Assembly (NCBI GenBank): GCA_905210855.1 | Contig: CAJLYL010000005.1 | Location: 1-40,217 of the forward strand | Direction of reading: 5' to 3' | DNA length: 40,217 nucleotides | Origin: an uncultured Clostridia bacterium | Lineage (GTDB): Bacteria; Bacillota; Clostridia; UMGS1810 | Shown here: positions 33,808 to 40,217 of the stretch, one piece after another | How the letters are laid out: each line of letters opens with the position of its first letter | Position numbering within the stretch: position 1 is the first letter of the stretch | Made by a program: the position numbers and the translations under genes | Notes under the pieces: model-generated | Told to the model about the DNA's origin: nothing | The model's input: the letters and a program-made list of their open reading frames with translations, nothing else | The model's database searches: none

Positions 33808-35601
33808 TTAATCTTCTTTTTCGGTTTTTTCTATTTCAATTCCCAGTTCCTTAAGCTGCGCTCCGTCCACATAGTCCGGCGCGCCGCTCATCAGCTCCGA
33901 TGCATTCTGCACCTTCGGGAATGCCATAACGTCTCTTATGGAGTCGCAGCCGTCAAGCAGCATAACCATTCTGTCGAATCCGTATGCCATGCCGCCGTGC
34001 GGAGGCGCACCGTATTCAAACGCCTTGAGCAGGAATCCGAATCTTGCCCACGCGTCCTCCTGAGACAGACCGATTACCTCAAACATCTTCTCCTGGAGCT
34101 CTGTATTGTATATTCTCATGCTGCCGCCGCCGAGCTCAACACCGTTGAGTATGATGTCGTAAGCCTTTGCTCTCACCCTGCCGGGGTCGCTGTCCAGATA
34201 CTGCAAATCCTCGTCCATGGGCGCGGTGAAGGGGTGGTGCATGGCAACGAATCTGCCCTCGTCCTCGCTGTATTCAAGCAGCGGAAACTCGGTTACCCAA
34301 AGCAGATTGTACTTATCGGGGTCTATGAGACCGTGCTGCTTTGCAACCTCTATCCTGAGCGCGCCGAGCGAATCGAACACGACCTTGTCCTTGTCCGCCA
34401 CAATGAAGATTACATCGTTAACCTCCGCTTCGGTTTTTGCAAGGATTGCTTTCATCTCGTCGTCGGTCATGAACTTGGCAATTGGCGACTGCACGCCGTC
34501 CGCATTAAGCTTTATCCATGCAAGACCCTTTGCCTTGTATGTCTTGGTAAATTCCTGCAGTGCGTCAATGTTCTTGCGCGAGATTTTGTCCGCAAGGTTC
34601 TTCGCGTTAATCGCCCTTACGGAACCGCCGTTTGCTATGGCGTCGGTAAATACCTTGAATCCGCAGCTTGCAACGGCGTCGGATATGTTCTTTATCTCCA
34701 GGCCGAATCTTGTGTCCGGCTTGTCCGAGCCGAATCTGTCCATAGCCTCGGCATAGGGCATACGCAGGAAAGGAGTTTTAATCTCTATGCCCTTAATCTC
34801 CTTGAAAATGCGCGCAATGAGCTGTTCGTTGAGCGAGAGTATGTCGTCCATGTTCACAAAAGACAACTCCTCGTCAATCTGCGTGAACTCCGGCTGCCTG
34901 TCGGCGCGCAAATCCTCATCGCGGAAGCATTTCGCTATCTGAAAATATCTGTCCATGCCGGATATCATAAGCAGCTGCTTGTATATCTGCGGCGACTGCG
35001 GCAGAGCATAGAATTTTCCGTTGTGTACACGGCTCGGCACAAGGTAGTCTCTTGCGCCCTCGGGAGTGCTTTTCATGAGTATCGGCGTTTCTATCTCGTA
35101 AAAATCGTTTTCGGTGAAGAAGTTGCGCACTATGTTTGCAATCTTGCTCCTCATGATAAGTCTGCGCTGCATATCCGGGCGGCGCAAATCGAGATATCTG
35201 TATGTAAGGCGCAAATCCTCCTTTACGTCACTGTTCTCCACGATGTAAAACGGGGGCGTCTTTGCTGTGGAGAGTATGCGCAGTTCCGCAGCGACAATCT
35301 CTATGTCACCCGTCGCCATGTTGGGGTTTATAGCTGCCTCGTCTCTTGCGGCAACCTTTCCGCACACGGCTACGACATATTCGTCACGCACCTTTGCCGC
35401 CTTTTCATACATCGCCGCGTCATCGGTGCTGAACACGCACTGAATTATGCCCGACACATCGCGCAGATTGATAAATATCAATCCGCCGAGGTTTCTCACG
35501 GAATTGGTAAATCCCATGAGTACCACATCTTCGCCTATGTTTTGTTTGCTCAGCGCCGCGCATTTGTGCGTGCGCTCTATTCCATCAATTGTTTCAAACA
35601 T
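33808..35601 (-). CDS. aspS: Aspartate-tRNA ligase, bacterial type
   Basis: A 597-residue class II synthetase. The N-terminal OB-fold anticodon-binding domain is at 1-105 (VVLMGFTNSVRNLGGLIFINLRD), then YRYLDLRRPDMQ, motif 2 FRDEDLRADRQPEFTQID, the GAD insertion of bacterial AspRS, and motif 3 AYGFDRMVMLL near the end. Length and motifs are complete. It charges tRNA-Asp; whether it also charges tRNA-Asn cannot be read here. GGAGG lies 9 bases before the ATG. It follows hisS by 28 bases and shares its promoter. Confidence 0.96.
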   Translation of the reverse strand: MFETIDGIERTHKCAALSKQNIGEDVVLMGFTNSVRNLGGLIFINLRDVSGIIQCVFSTDDAAMYEKAAKVRDEYVVAVCGKVAARDEAAINPNMATGDIEIVAAELRILSTAKTPPFYIVENSDVKEDLRLTYRYLDLRRPDMQRRLIMRSKIANIVRNFFTENDFYEIETPILMKSTPEGARDYLVPSRVHNGKFYALPQSPQIYKQLLMISGMDRYFQIAKCFRDEDLRADRQPEFTQIDEELSFVNMDDILSLNEQLIARIFKEIKGIEIKTPFLRMPYAEAMDRFGSDKPDTRFGLEIKNISDAVASCGFKVFTDAIANGGSVRAINAKNLADKISRKNIDALQEFTKTYKAKGLAWIKLNADGVQSPIAKFMTDDEMKAILAKTEAEVNDVIFIVADKDKVVFDSLGALRIEVAKQHGLIDPDKYNLLWVTEFPLLEYSEDEGRFVAMHHPFTAPMDEDLQYLDSDPGRVRAKAYDIILNGVELGGGSMRIYNTELQEKMFEVIGLSQEDAWARFGFLLKAFEYGAPPHGGMAYGFDRMVMLLDGCDSIRDVMAFPKVQNASELMSGAPDYVDGAQLKELGIEIEKTEKED

Positions 35602-35629
35602 TTTGTTTCTCCTCCGAATAATTTATATC

Positions 35630-36886
35630 TTATTTAATTTCCTTTGCAATTGCCTCTGCCGCTGCGTCCACGGTGATTTCCTCGCCTTTAGCCATGTTCT
35701 TGAGCTTCACCCTGCCGCTCTCTATCTCGTCGTCGCCGAGCACTATCACATACTCCGCTCTTATCTTGTTGGCATACTTAAGCTGTGCTTTTACGCTCCT
35801 GCCCATGTGGTCGCGCTCCGCGCTCACGCCCATGCCGCGCAGCTCCTGCACAAGTCTGTGCGCAAACAGCGAGCTCTGCTCGCTCATGCTGCCGACAAAT
35901 ATCTCTACATTGCTTGTATCGGGAATTTCTATCCCCTGTTCCTCCATGGTGAGCAGCAGCCGCTCCATGCCGAGGGCAAAGCCGCAAGCCGGAGTCGGAT
36001 TTCCGCCCAGCTCCTCCACAAGCCCGTCATATCTTCCGCCGCCGCAAATGGTGTTGTTGGAATTCTTGTTCTGCGCGGTTATCTCAAACACGGTCTTTGT
36101 GTAGTAGTCAAGTCCGCGCACTATGTACGGATCTATCTCATAGTCCATGCCCACCGATTCAAGATATATTTTCACCTGTTCAAAGTGAGCGGCGCATTCC
36201 TCGCATATGTTGTCAATCAGCAGCGGCGCGCCCTTTGCGATCTCCTTGCAGACAGGACTCTTGCAGTCGAGAATTCTCATCGGGTTGCGCACGTATCTGC
36301 TCTTGCAGGTGTCGCAAAGCTCGTCGTAGTGAGCGCCGAGATATTCGCGCAGCTTTTCGTTATACGCCTTTCTGCACTTGGGGCAGCCTATGCTGTTTAT
36401 GTTGAGCGTAAGGCCCTTAAGACCCAATCGGCGATACAAAAGCATCGGCAGCTGCATCATCTCTGCGTCAGCGCTCGGGCTCTGTGTGCCGAAGTACTCC
36501 ACACCAAACTGATGAAACTCTCTCAGTCTGCCTGCCTGCGGCTTTTCGTATCTGTAACAGCTCGTAAGATAAAATGTCTTTATCGGCATCGGGTTGTTAA
36601 ACAAGCCGTGCTCTATAAACAGGCGCACCGCACCGGAAGTGCCCTCCGGACGCAGAGTTATGCTGCGGTCGCCCTTGTCGTTGAAAGTGTACATCTCTTT
36701 TTCCACCACATCGGTCGTGTCTCCCACACCGCGTTGAAAAAGTTCCGTATGCTCAAACACAGGTGTGCGGATTTCCGATATGCCGAATTCCTTAGTTATT
36801 TCTCTGATTTTATCTTCAATGAATTGCCACTTAAAAGAATTCTCAGGAATAACGTCCATTGTTCCCTTTGGCGCTTTTATAATCAT
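35630..36886 (-). CDS. hisS: Histidine-tRNA ligase
   Basis: A 418-residue class II synthetase. Motifs: APKGTMDVIP at the N-terminus, ITLRPEGTSGAVR, motif 2 CYRYEKPQAGRLREFHQFGVE, the histidine motif RGLDYYTKTVFE near 258, and motif 3 GFALGMERLL; the C-terminal anticodon domain (about 330-418) follows. A cysteine set in the middle (CPKC, CDTC, CKSPVC, CEEC) looks like a zinc-ribbon insertion. It charges tRNA-His. GGAGG lies 8 bases before the ATG. The leader is only about 50 bases, too short for a T-box. Confidence 0.96.
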   Translation of the reverse strand: MIIKAPKGTMDVIPENSFKWQFIEDKIREITKEFGISEIRTPVFEHTELFQRGVGDTTDVVEKEMYTFNDKGDRSITLRPEGTSGAVRLFIEHGLFNNPMPIKTFYLTSCYRYEKPQAGRLREFHQFGVEYFGTQSPSADAEMMQLPMLLYRRLGLKGLTLNINSIGCPKCRKAYNEKLREYLGAHYDELCDTCKSRYVRNPMRILDCKSPVCKEIAKGAPLLIDNICEECAAHFEQVKIYLESVGMDYEIDPYIVRGLDYYTKTVFEITAQNKNSNNTICGGGRYDGLVEELGGNPTPACGFALGMERLLLTMEEQGIEIPDTSNVEIFVGSMSEQSSLFAHRLVQELRGMGVSAERDHMGRSVKAQLKYANKIRAEYVIVLGDDEIESGRVKLKNMAKGEEITVDAAAEAIAKEIK

Positions 36887-36944
36887 AAAAATACCTCCGA
36901 TTCATAATCGGCTATGCAAAACAAGTCATAGCTACATAAGATAT

Positions 36945-36973
36945 ATTTTACATAAAAATCGCCCAAATGTCAA
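36945..36973 (-). promoter_or_regulatory. Sigma-A promoter of hisS-aspS
   Basis: On the minus strand: TTGACA, 17 bases, TAAAAT. Perfect -35 and one mismatch in the -10. The start should be near 36938. Confidence 0.87.
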
Positions 36974-37000
36974 GCAAAGACAGACAATATTCATTAAAAA

Positions 37001-38257
37001 TTACACAAGCTCAATCTGAGCGCCGAGAGACAGCAGTTTTTTGTCAAAATTCTCGTATCCTCGGTATATCAGTTCGGCAGATTCTATCTGCGTTGTGCCC
37101 GACGCCGCCATACCGGCAATGGCAAGCGCCGCACCGGCGCGCAGATCCGTTGCTGTCACTCTTGCCCCGTCAAGCGCGCCGCATCCTTCTATGACGGCGC
37201 TCCTGCCGTCAATTTTTATGCTTGCGTGCATACGCATAAGCTCTGTCATGTGCATAAATCTGTTTTCAAACACAGTCTCGGTTATTATCCCCGTTCCCTC
37301 GGCATAGCACATGAGCGCCGAGAAAACCGACTGCATATCCGTGGGGAAACCCGGGTGCGGCAGAGTCTTGATGTCGGTCGCCTTTATCGCGCCGCTCTTT
37401 GCCACGGTGATGACCCCGTCTTTTTCATCCACCTCCACACCCATCTCGCGCAGCTTTGCGGTAATCGGATTGAGATGCTCGGACAGCGCACCCGTTATGC
37501 TCACATTGCCGCCGGTACACGCTGCGGCAACCATGAAGGTGCCTGCCTCTATCCTGTCGGGAATCACGCTGTATTTGCACGCCCTCAGCCCGTCCACGCC
37601 GCTCACCGTTATGTGCTCCGTGCCCGCGCCGTCAATGCGCGCGCCGCATTTTATGAGAAAGCTTGCAAGGTCGGTCACCTCCGGCTCCGTCGCCGCGTTT
37701 TCTATCTCCGTCACGCCCTCGGCAAGGCAGGCCGCCGTCATAAGGTTCTCCGTCGCTCCCACGGACGGAAAATCAAGATAGATTTTCGCTCCGTGCAGCC
37801 GCTTTGCGCGAAACTCCATGAATCCGTGACCCATCTGCGACTCCGCACCCATGAGACACAAGCCCTTTATGTGCAGATCGACCGGGCGAGTGCCTATGCG
37901 GCAGCCGCCGGGCAAGGATATGCGTACATAGCCGAACCTTGAGAGCAGCGCGCCCGACACAAGGAAAGACGCGCGGAATTTCGTCACCAGCTCGTAGGGA
38001 GAGATGAGATTGTCTATCCCGTCCGCGCAGATGACAAGAGAGCCGCCGTCAAACGCCGCGCGGCAGCCGAAACACCTGAGCAGCGCCGTCATTTCGTCCA
38101 CATCGGACAGATGAGGAATATTTTTCAGTATCACTTTTCCGCTTACGGCGGGGCACGACGCCATAATCGGCAGTGCGGCGTTTTTTGAGCCGCTTATATT
38201 CACATTTCCCGTCAGCGGATGACCGCCGTTTATAATTAATTTTGACAATATAATCAC
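37001..38257 (-). CDS. murA: UDP-N-acetylglucosamine 1-carboxyvinyltransferase
   Basis: A 418-residue enolpyruvyl transferase (PF00275), first committed step of peptidoglycan synthesis. It has the N-terminal GSKNAALPIMA, the active-site cysteine in PGGCRIGTRPVDLH, and later HPGFPTDMQS; the fold's repeated halves are complete. The start is uncertain: the GTG at 38257 lacks a ribosome binding site, while a TTG at 38248 (MSKLIINGG) has GGTGA five bases upstream and fits the family start better. Low-GC Gram-positives often have two MurA copies; which this is cannot be said. In C. difficile a murA stands next to spoIID and spoIIQ, as nearly here. Confidence 0.94.
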   Translation of the reverse strand: MIILSKLIINGGHPLTGNVNISGSKNAALPIMASCPAVSGKVILKNIPHLSDVDEMTALLRCFGCRAAFDGGSLVICADGIDNLISPYELVTKFRASFLVSGALLSRFGYVRISLPGGCRIGTRPVDLHIKGLCLMGAESQMGHGFMEFRAKRLHGAKIYLDFPSVGATENLMTAACLAEGVTEIENAATEPEVTDLASFLIKCGARIDGAGTEHITVSGVDGLRACKYSVIPDRIEAGTFMVAAACTGGNVSITGALSEHLNPITAKLREMGVEVDEKDGVITVAKSGAIKATDIKTLPHPGFPTDMQSVFSALMCYAEGTGIITETVFENRFMHMTELMRMHASIKIDGRSAVIEGCGALDGARVTATDLRAGAALAIAGMAASGTTQIESAELIYRGYENFDKKLLSLGAQIELV

Positions 38258-38309
38258 CGTGTATATTATGTGTTTAACAAAGAATTTTTATCAATTTTCA
38301 GGCAATGAA

Positions 38310-38338
38310 TTGACAAACAAATTTTTTTAATATAGAAT
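38310..38338 (+). promoter_or_regulatory. Sigma-A promoter of mscL
   Basis: TTGACA, 17 bases, TAGAAT on the plus strand, one mismatch in all. The start should be near 38345, about 58 bases before the gene. Confidence 0.85.
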
Positions 38339-38402
38339 ACATACATTAAATAATAAAGTGAGCGCTTCACTTTCAATACAAACGAAAAAGGAGTTTTGTC
38401 AA

Positions 38403-38798
38403 ATGTGGGAAGAATTTAAGAAATTTGCATTCAAGGGAAATGTTGTCGATATGGCTGTCGGCGTTATCATCGGCGGCGCATTCGGAAAAATCGTCTCGTC
38501 ACTCGTCAATGACATAATAATGCCGATTTTCGGCTACATCACATCGGGCATGGATTTTAAGAATCTCAAAATCACACTCGGCGCGGACGAATCCGCACAG
38601 ATACTCTACGGCAACTTTATTCAGAATGTGGTTGATTTCTTTATAATAGCAATTTCGGTTTTCCTTTTTGTCAAATTGGTAAACAACACAAAAGACAGAA
38701 TGAAACATAAAGAGGAAGAAGAAAAGGAAGAAGCACCACAGATTTCAAATGAGGAAAAGCTCCTCACCGAGATACGCGATTTACTGAAAAACAAATAA
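38403..38798 (+). CDS. mscL: Large-conductance mechanosensitive channel
   Basis: A 131-residue membrane channel (PF01741) that opens under membrane tension to relieve osmotic shock. The N-terminal amphipathic helix (MWEEFKKFAFKGN), first helix VVDMAVGVIIGGAFGKIV, periplasmic loop, second helix about 75-96 and charged C-terminal helix (EEEEKEEAP...LLTEIRDLL) are all present. The start is the ATG behind AAAAGGAG; a longer frame would begin upstream without a site. It is monocistronic and convergent with spoIIQ. Confidence 0.95.
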   Translation: MWEEFKKFAFKGNVVDMAVGVIIGGAFGKIVSSLVNDIIMPIFGYITSGMDFKNLKITLGADESAQILYGNFIQNVVDFFIIAISVFLFVKLVNNTKDRMKHKEEEEKEEAPQISNEEKLLTEIRDLLKNK

Positions 38799-38804
38799 AA
38801 AACA

Positions 38805-38850
38805 ACCGCCGCACAAAGATTTTTCCTCCCTGTGCGGCGGTCTTTCGTTT
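38805..38850. terminator. Bidirectional terminator between mscL and spoIIQ
   Basis: ACCGCCGCACA (38805-38815) pairs perfectly with TGTGCGGCGGT (38831-38841), with a T run on the plus side and another on the minus side (TTGTTTTTTATT). It ends both converging genes. Confidence 0.9.
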
Positions 38851-38855
38851 TTTCA

Positions 38856-39638
38856 TTATTGTTGCTTAAATCTTATATATCTGCTCGGGTCGATGTAGAT
38901 ATTATCCTCGCACATTGCAAAATGCAGATGCGGCTCGTCAAGCACTTCGGAGCCTGCGCTGTCGCCCGTCACCCCGATGACGTCGCCCCTGTTAATCTCA
39001 TCGCCCACGGCAGGCAGGTTTTCCGACGCCAGGTTTGAATACTTGGTTAGGATGTTGTCATGCCTTATGACAACCGTGTTGCCGTACTCGGAATCATTCT
39101 TTATTTCCTCGGCAATTCCGCTTTCACAGGCGGTTATTTTTGTGCCTATCGGCACGGCGATATCCACTCCGAGGTGGATTCTCCAATCCTCCATGGTCTC
39201 AGAGTAGAGCAGCTCACTGTCGGAGAATTTTTTTATCACCTCGCCGCCGCAAGGCGCGGCAAAATTCCATATCCGCGCCGTCTCCGCAGCAGGCGGCTCA
39301 ATCTCGGATGCGGATATGTCTTCCGCTCCGTCTGCCTCCCCTGCCGGGTCTGTGCCGATTGCTTCATCGGCTGCGCCGCCGTTTCCGAAAACCGCCCCGT
39401 CCGCCGCATCGGCATTTGCCTCGTCAAGCGGCTCATCCGCCGCAAATGCTGCGTCGTCGCTTTGCTCCGTCCTCTCCGCGCTGCTCACCGTGTCCGCGGT
39501 GCTTGCGTCTCTTTTGGATTTGAGCTGAATTGTAACCACCGTCGCGGCGCAGAGCAAAAATATAAGCACAAACAAAAAGGTGTCGCGAAATTTTGTCGGT
39601 TCTTTCTTGAATTTTAGCTTTCCGTTCATTCTATCCAT
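38856..39638 (-). CDS. spoIIQ: SpoIIQ-like M23 peptidase-family protein
   Basis: A 260-residue protein with one membrane helix (about 20-39), an Ala/Asp/Glu-rich linker (45-120) and an M23 domain (about 125-250). Zinc ligands His155 and Asp159 (HLGVD) and His239, plus the neighbouring His237 (PHLHF), are present. The position of the other active-site histidine reads YSNL (Asn202) instead of YxHL, so catalysis may be reduced or altered. SpoIIQ works in the forespore membrane, bridging to SpoIIIAH during engulfment. The call rests on the adjacent spoIID and the single helix. Start ATG behind GGGGG. Other M23 wall hydrolases are the alternative. Confidence 0.8.
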   Translation of the reverse strand: MDRMNGKLKFKKEPTKFRDTFLFVLIFLLCAATVVTIQLKSKRDASTADTVSSAERTEQSDDAAFAADEPLDEANADAADGAVFGNGGAADEAIGTDPAGEADGAEDISASEIEPPAAETARIWNFAAPCGGEVIKKFSDSELLYSETMEDWRIHLGVDIAVPIGTKITACESGIAEEIKNDSEYGNTVVIRHDNILTKYSNLASENLPAVGDEINRGDVIGVTGDSAGSEVLDEPHLHFAMCEDNIYIDPSRYIRFKQQ

Positions 39639-39651
39639 ATTATAAACCCCC

Positions 39652-39682
39652 GTTATATGACATCTGTGCTTATTGTTGTCAA
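39652..39682 (-). promoter_or_regulatory. Possible promoter before spoIIQ
   Basis: On the minus strand TTGACA and TATAAC, but with a 19-base spacer. A sporulation sigma factor would be expected here and its boxes are not clear to me, so this is only a candidate. Confidence 0.35.
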
Positions 39683-39694
39683 AACGAGGATTTA

Positions 39695-40217
39695 TTATTC
39701 GTCCGTTATCTTCACTCCGGTGTAATAATGCTTTATTATCTCATCAAATTTCTTGCCCGATTTCGCCATGAAATTTGCGCCGTACTGGCTCATACCCACT
39801 CCATGTCCGTAGCCGTGTACGTTGAATATCACCTCGCCGTCAATCACATCCACGGTAAAATTGGCGCTGTTCAGCGAAAACAGCTCTCTAATCTTCGTCC
39901 CCTTAAAATCCACTCCGCCTATGGATATCTTCTTTATCGCACCGCCGCGCGATGTCTCCGCTTTGCCGATTCCGAGGTCAAAATTAACCGTCCCGTCGGC
40001 GGCTTCGATGATTTTTTTAAATTCGTCCCACGAATATCTCTTTTGCGATTCGTATTTTGGGCTGTCGGAATCAAAATTGCTGCTCACGCTCTTGAGGTAC
40101 GGCACAGGCTTCTCCCACACGTCCTCGGAATTTTCGGTATTGCCCGAGCTTGTGGAGTGAAAAACAGCGGATATCGGCTCGCCGTCATATGTAATTATTT
40201 TGCCGCTTGTGGCTGCC
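39695..40217 (-). CDS. spoIID: SpoIID stage II sporulation protein, C-terminal part
   Basis: The frame is open from the right window edge to the stop at 39695, so only the last 174 residues are visible. They include the SpoIID motif HSTSSG and the end motif HGYGHGVGMSQYGA, which carry family catalytic residues (PF08486). SpoIID is the peptidoglycan lytic transglycosylase of the engulfment complex, acting in the mother cell membrane. An internal ATG at 40120 is not the true start. It lies 56 bases before spoIIQ. Confidence 0.93.
   Translation of the reverse strand, partial: AATSGKIITYDGEPISAVFHSTSSGNTENSEDVWEKPVPYLKSVSSNFDSDSPKYESQKRYSWDEFKKIIEAADGTVNFDLGIGKAETSRGGAIKKISIGGVDFKGTKIRELFSLNSANFTVDVIDGEVIFNVHGYGHGVGMSQYGANFMAKSGKKFDEIIKHYYTGVKITDE

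Noticed and set aside
33364..35637. A 757-codon plus-strand open frame antisense to aspS and the ABC ATPase
   Set aside because: It mirrors two unmistakable genes on the other strand, and its protein is rich in His, Tyr, Val and Arg as antisense frames are. Similar long antisense frames over hisS, murA, iorA, paaK and the kinase were dropped for the same reason.
36887..36940. T-box or riboswitch in the hisS-aspS leader
   Set aside because: The leader is only about 50 bases, with no T-box sequence and no terminator hairpin.

Overview
The window looks like a chromosomal segment of an anaerobic, spore-forming, Gram-positive bacterium of the Clostridia. The evidence is a spoIID/spoIIQ sporulation pair, three S-layer-homology (SLH) proteins, a T-box leader, strong AAGGAGG ribosome binding sites, consensus sigma-A promoters, and an oxygen-sensitive ferredoxin-dependent 2-ketoacid oxidoreductase. 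Surface-anchored uronic-acid polysaccharide enzymes built on SLH modules recall pectin-type degraders such as Monoglobus; that placement is only an inference. No tRNA, rRNA, CRISPR array or insertion sequence was recognised.

Layout. (1) Bases 1-3.1 kb are AT-rich and partly decayed. They hold the start of an unknown gene at the left edge, a minus-strand operon of an M-class (ADP-ribosylating) sirtuin, a DUF5131 protein and a macrodomain gene that has lost its core, then a metallo-beta-lactamase-fold pseudogene. (2) 3.1-9.2 kb is a GC-richer minus-strand operon: acyl/aryl-CoA ligase, iorA, iorB, phenylacetate-CoA ligase and an ACT-domain protein. A consensus promoter and a T-box leader that reads as tyrosine-specific (UAC) precede it. 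(3) 9.26-23.2 kb is a five-gene minus-strand operon: SLH protein, SLH-anchored heparinase-type lyase, giant SLH adhesin-like protein, BspA-type leucine-rich protein and GH105 unsaturated-uronyl hydrolase. A divergent YesM-type histidine kinase without an adjacent response regulator follows at 23.5 kb. (4) 25.2-28.0 kb is a plus-strand operon: cation diffusion facilitator, parvulin and LUD-domain protein. (5) 28.0-29.1 kb holds two wrecked minus-strand genes for uronide metabolism (propeller protein and GH2 C-terminus). (6) 29.1-33.8 kb is a GldA/F/G-like ABC transporter with a DUF4340 protein. (7) 33.8-38.3 kb carries aspS, hisS and murA. (8) mscL runs convergently into spoIIQ and spoIID (partial at the right edge).

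How it fits together. The lyase should release chains with unsaturated uronyl ends, which GH105 removes; the SLH modules keep the lyase and its partners on the cell surface, and the kinase probably senses the substrate. The T-box operon should be switched on when tRNA-Tyr is uncharged. This fits IorAB working in the carboxylating direction, making arylpyruvates from arylacetates salvaged by the two ligases. The strongest leads are this tyrosine T-box/arylacetate operon, the sirtuin-DUF5131 pair whose ADP-ribose eraser has been deleted, and three genes wrecked by the same kind of internal deletion.
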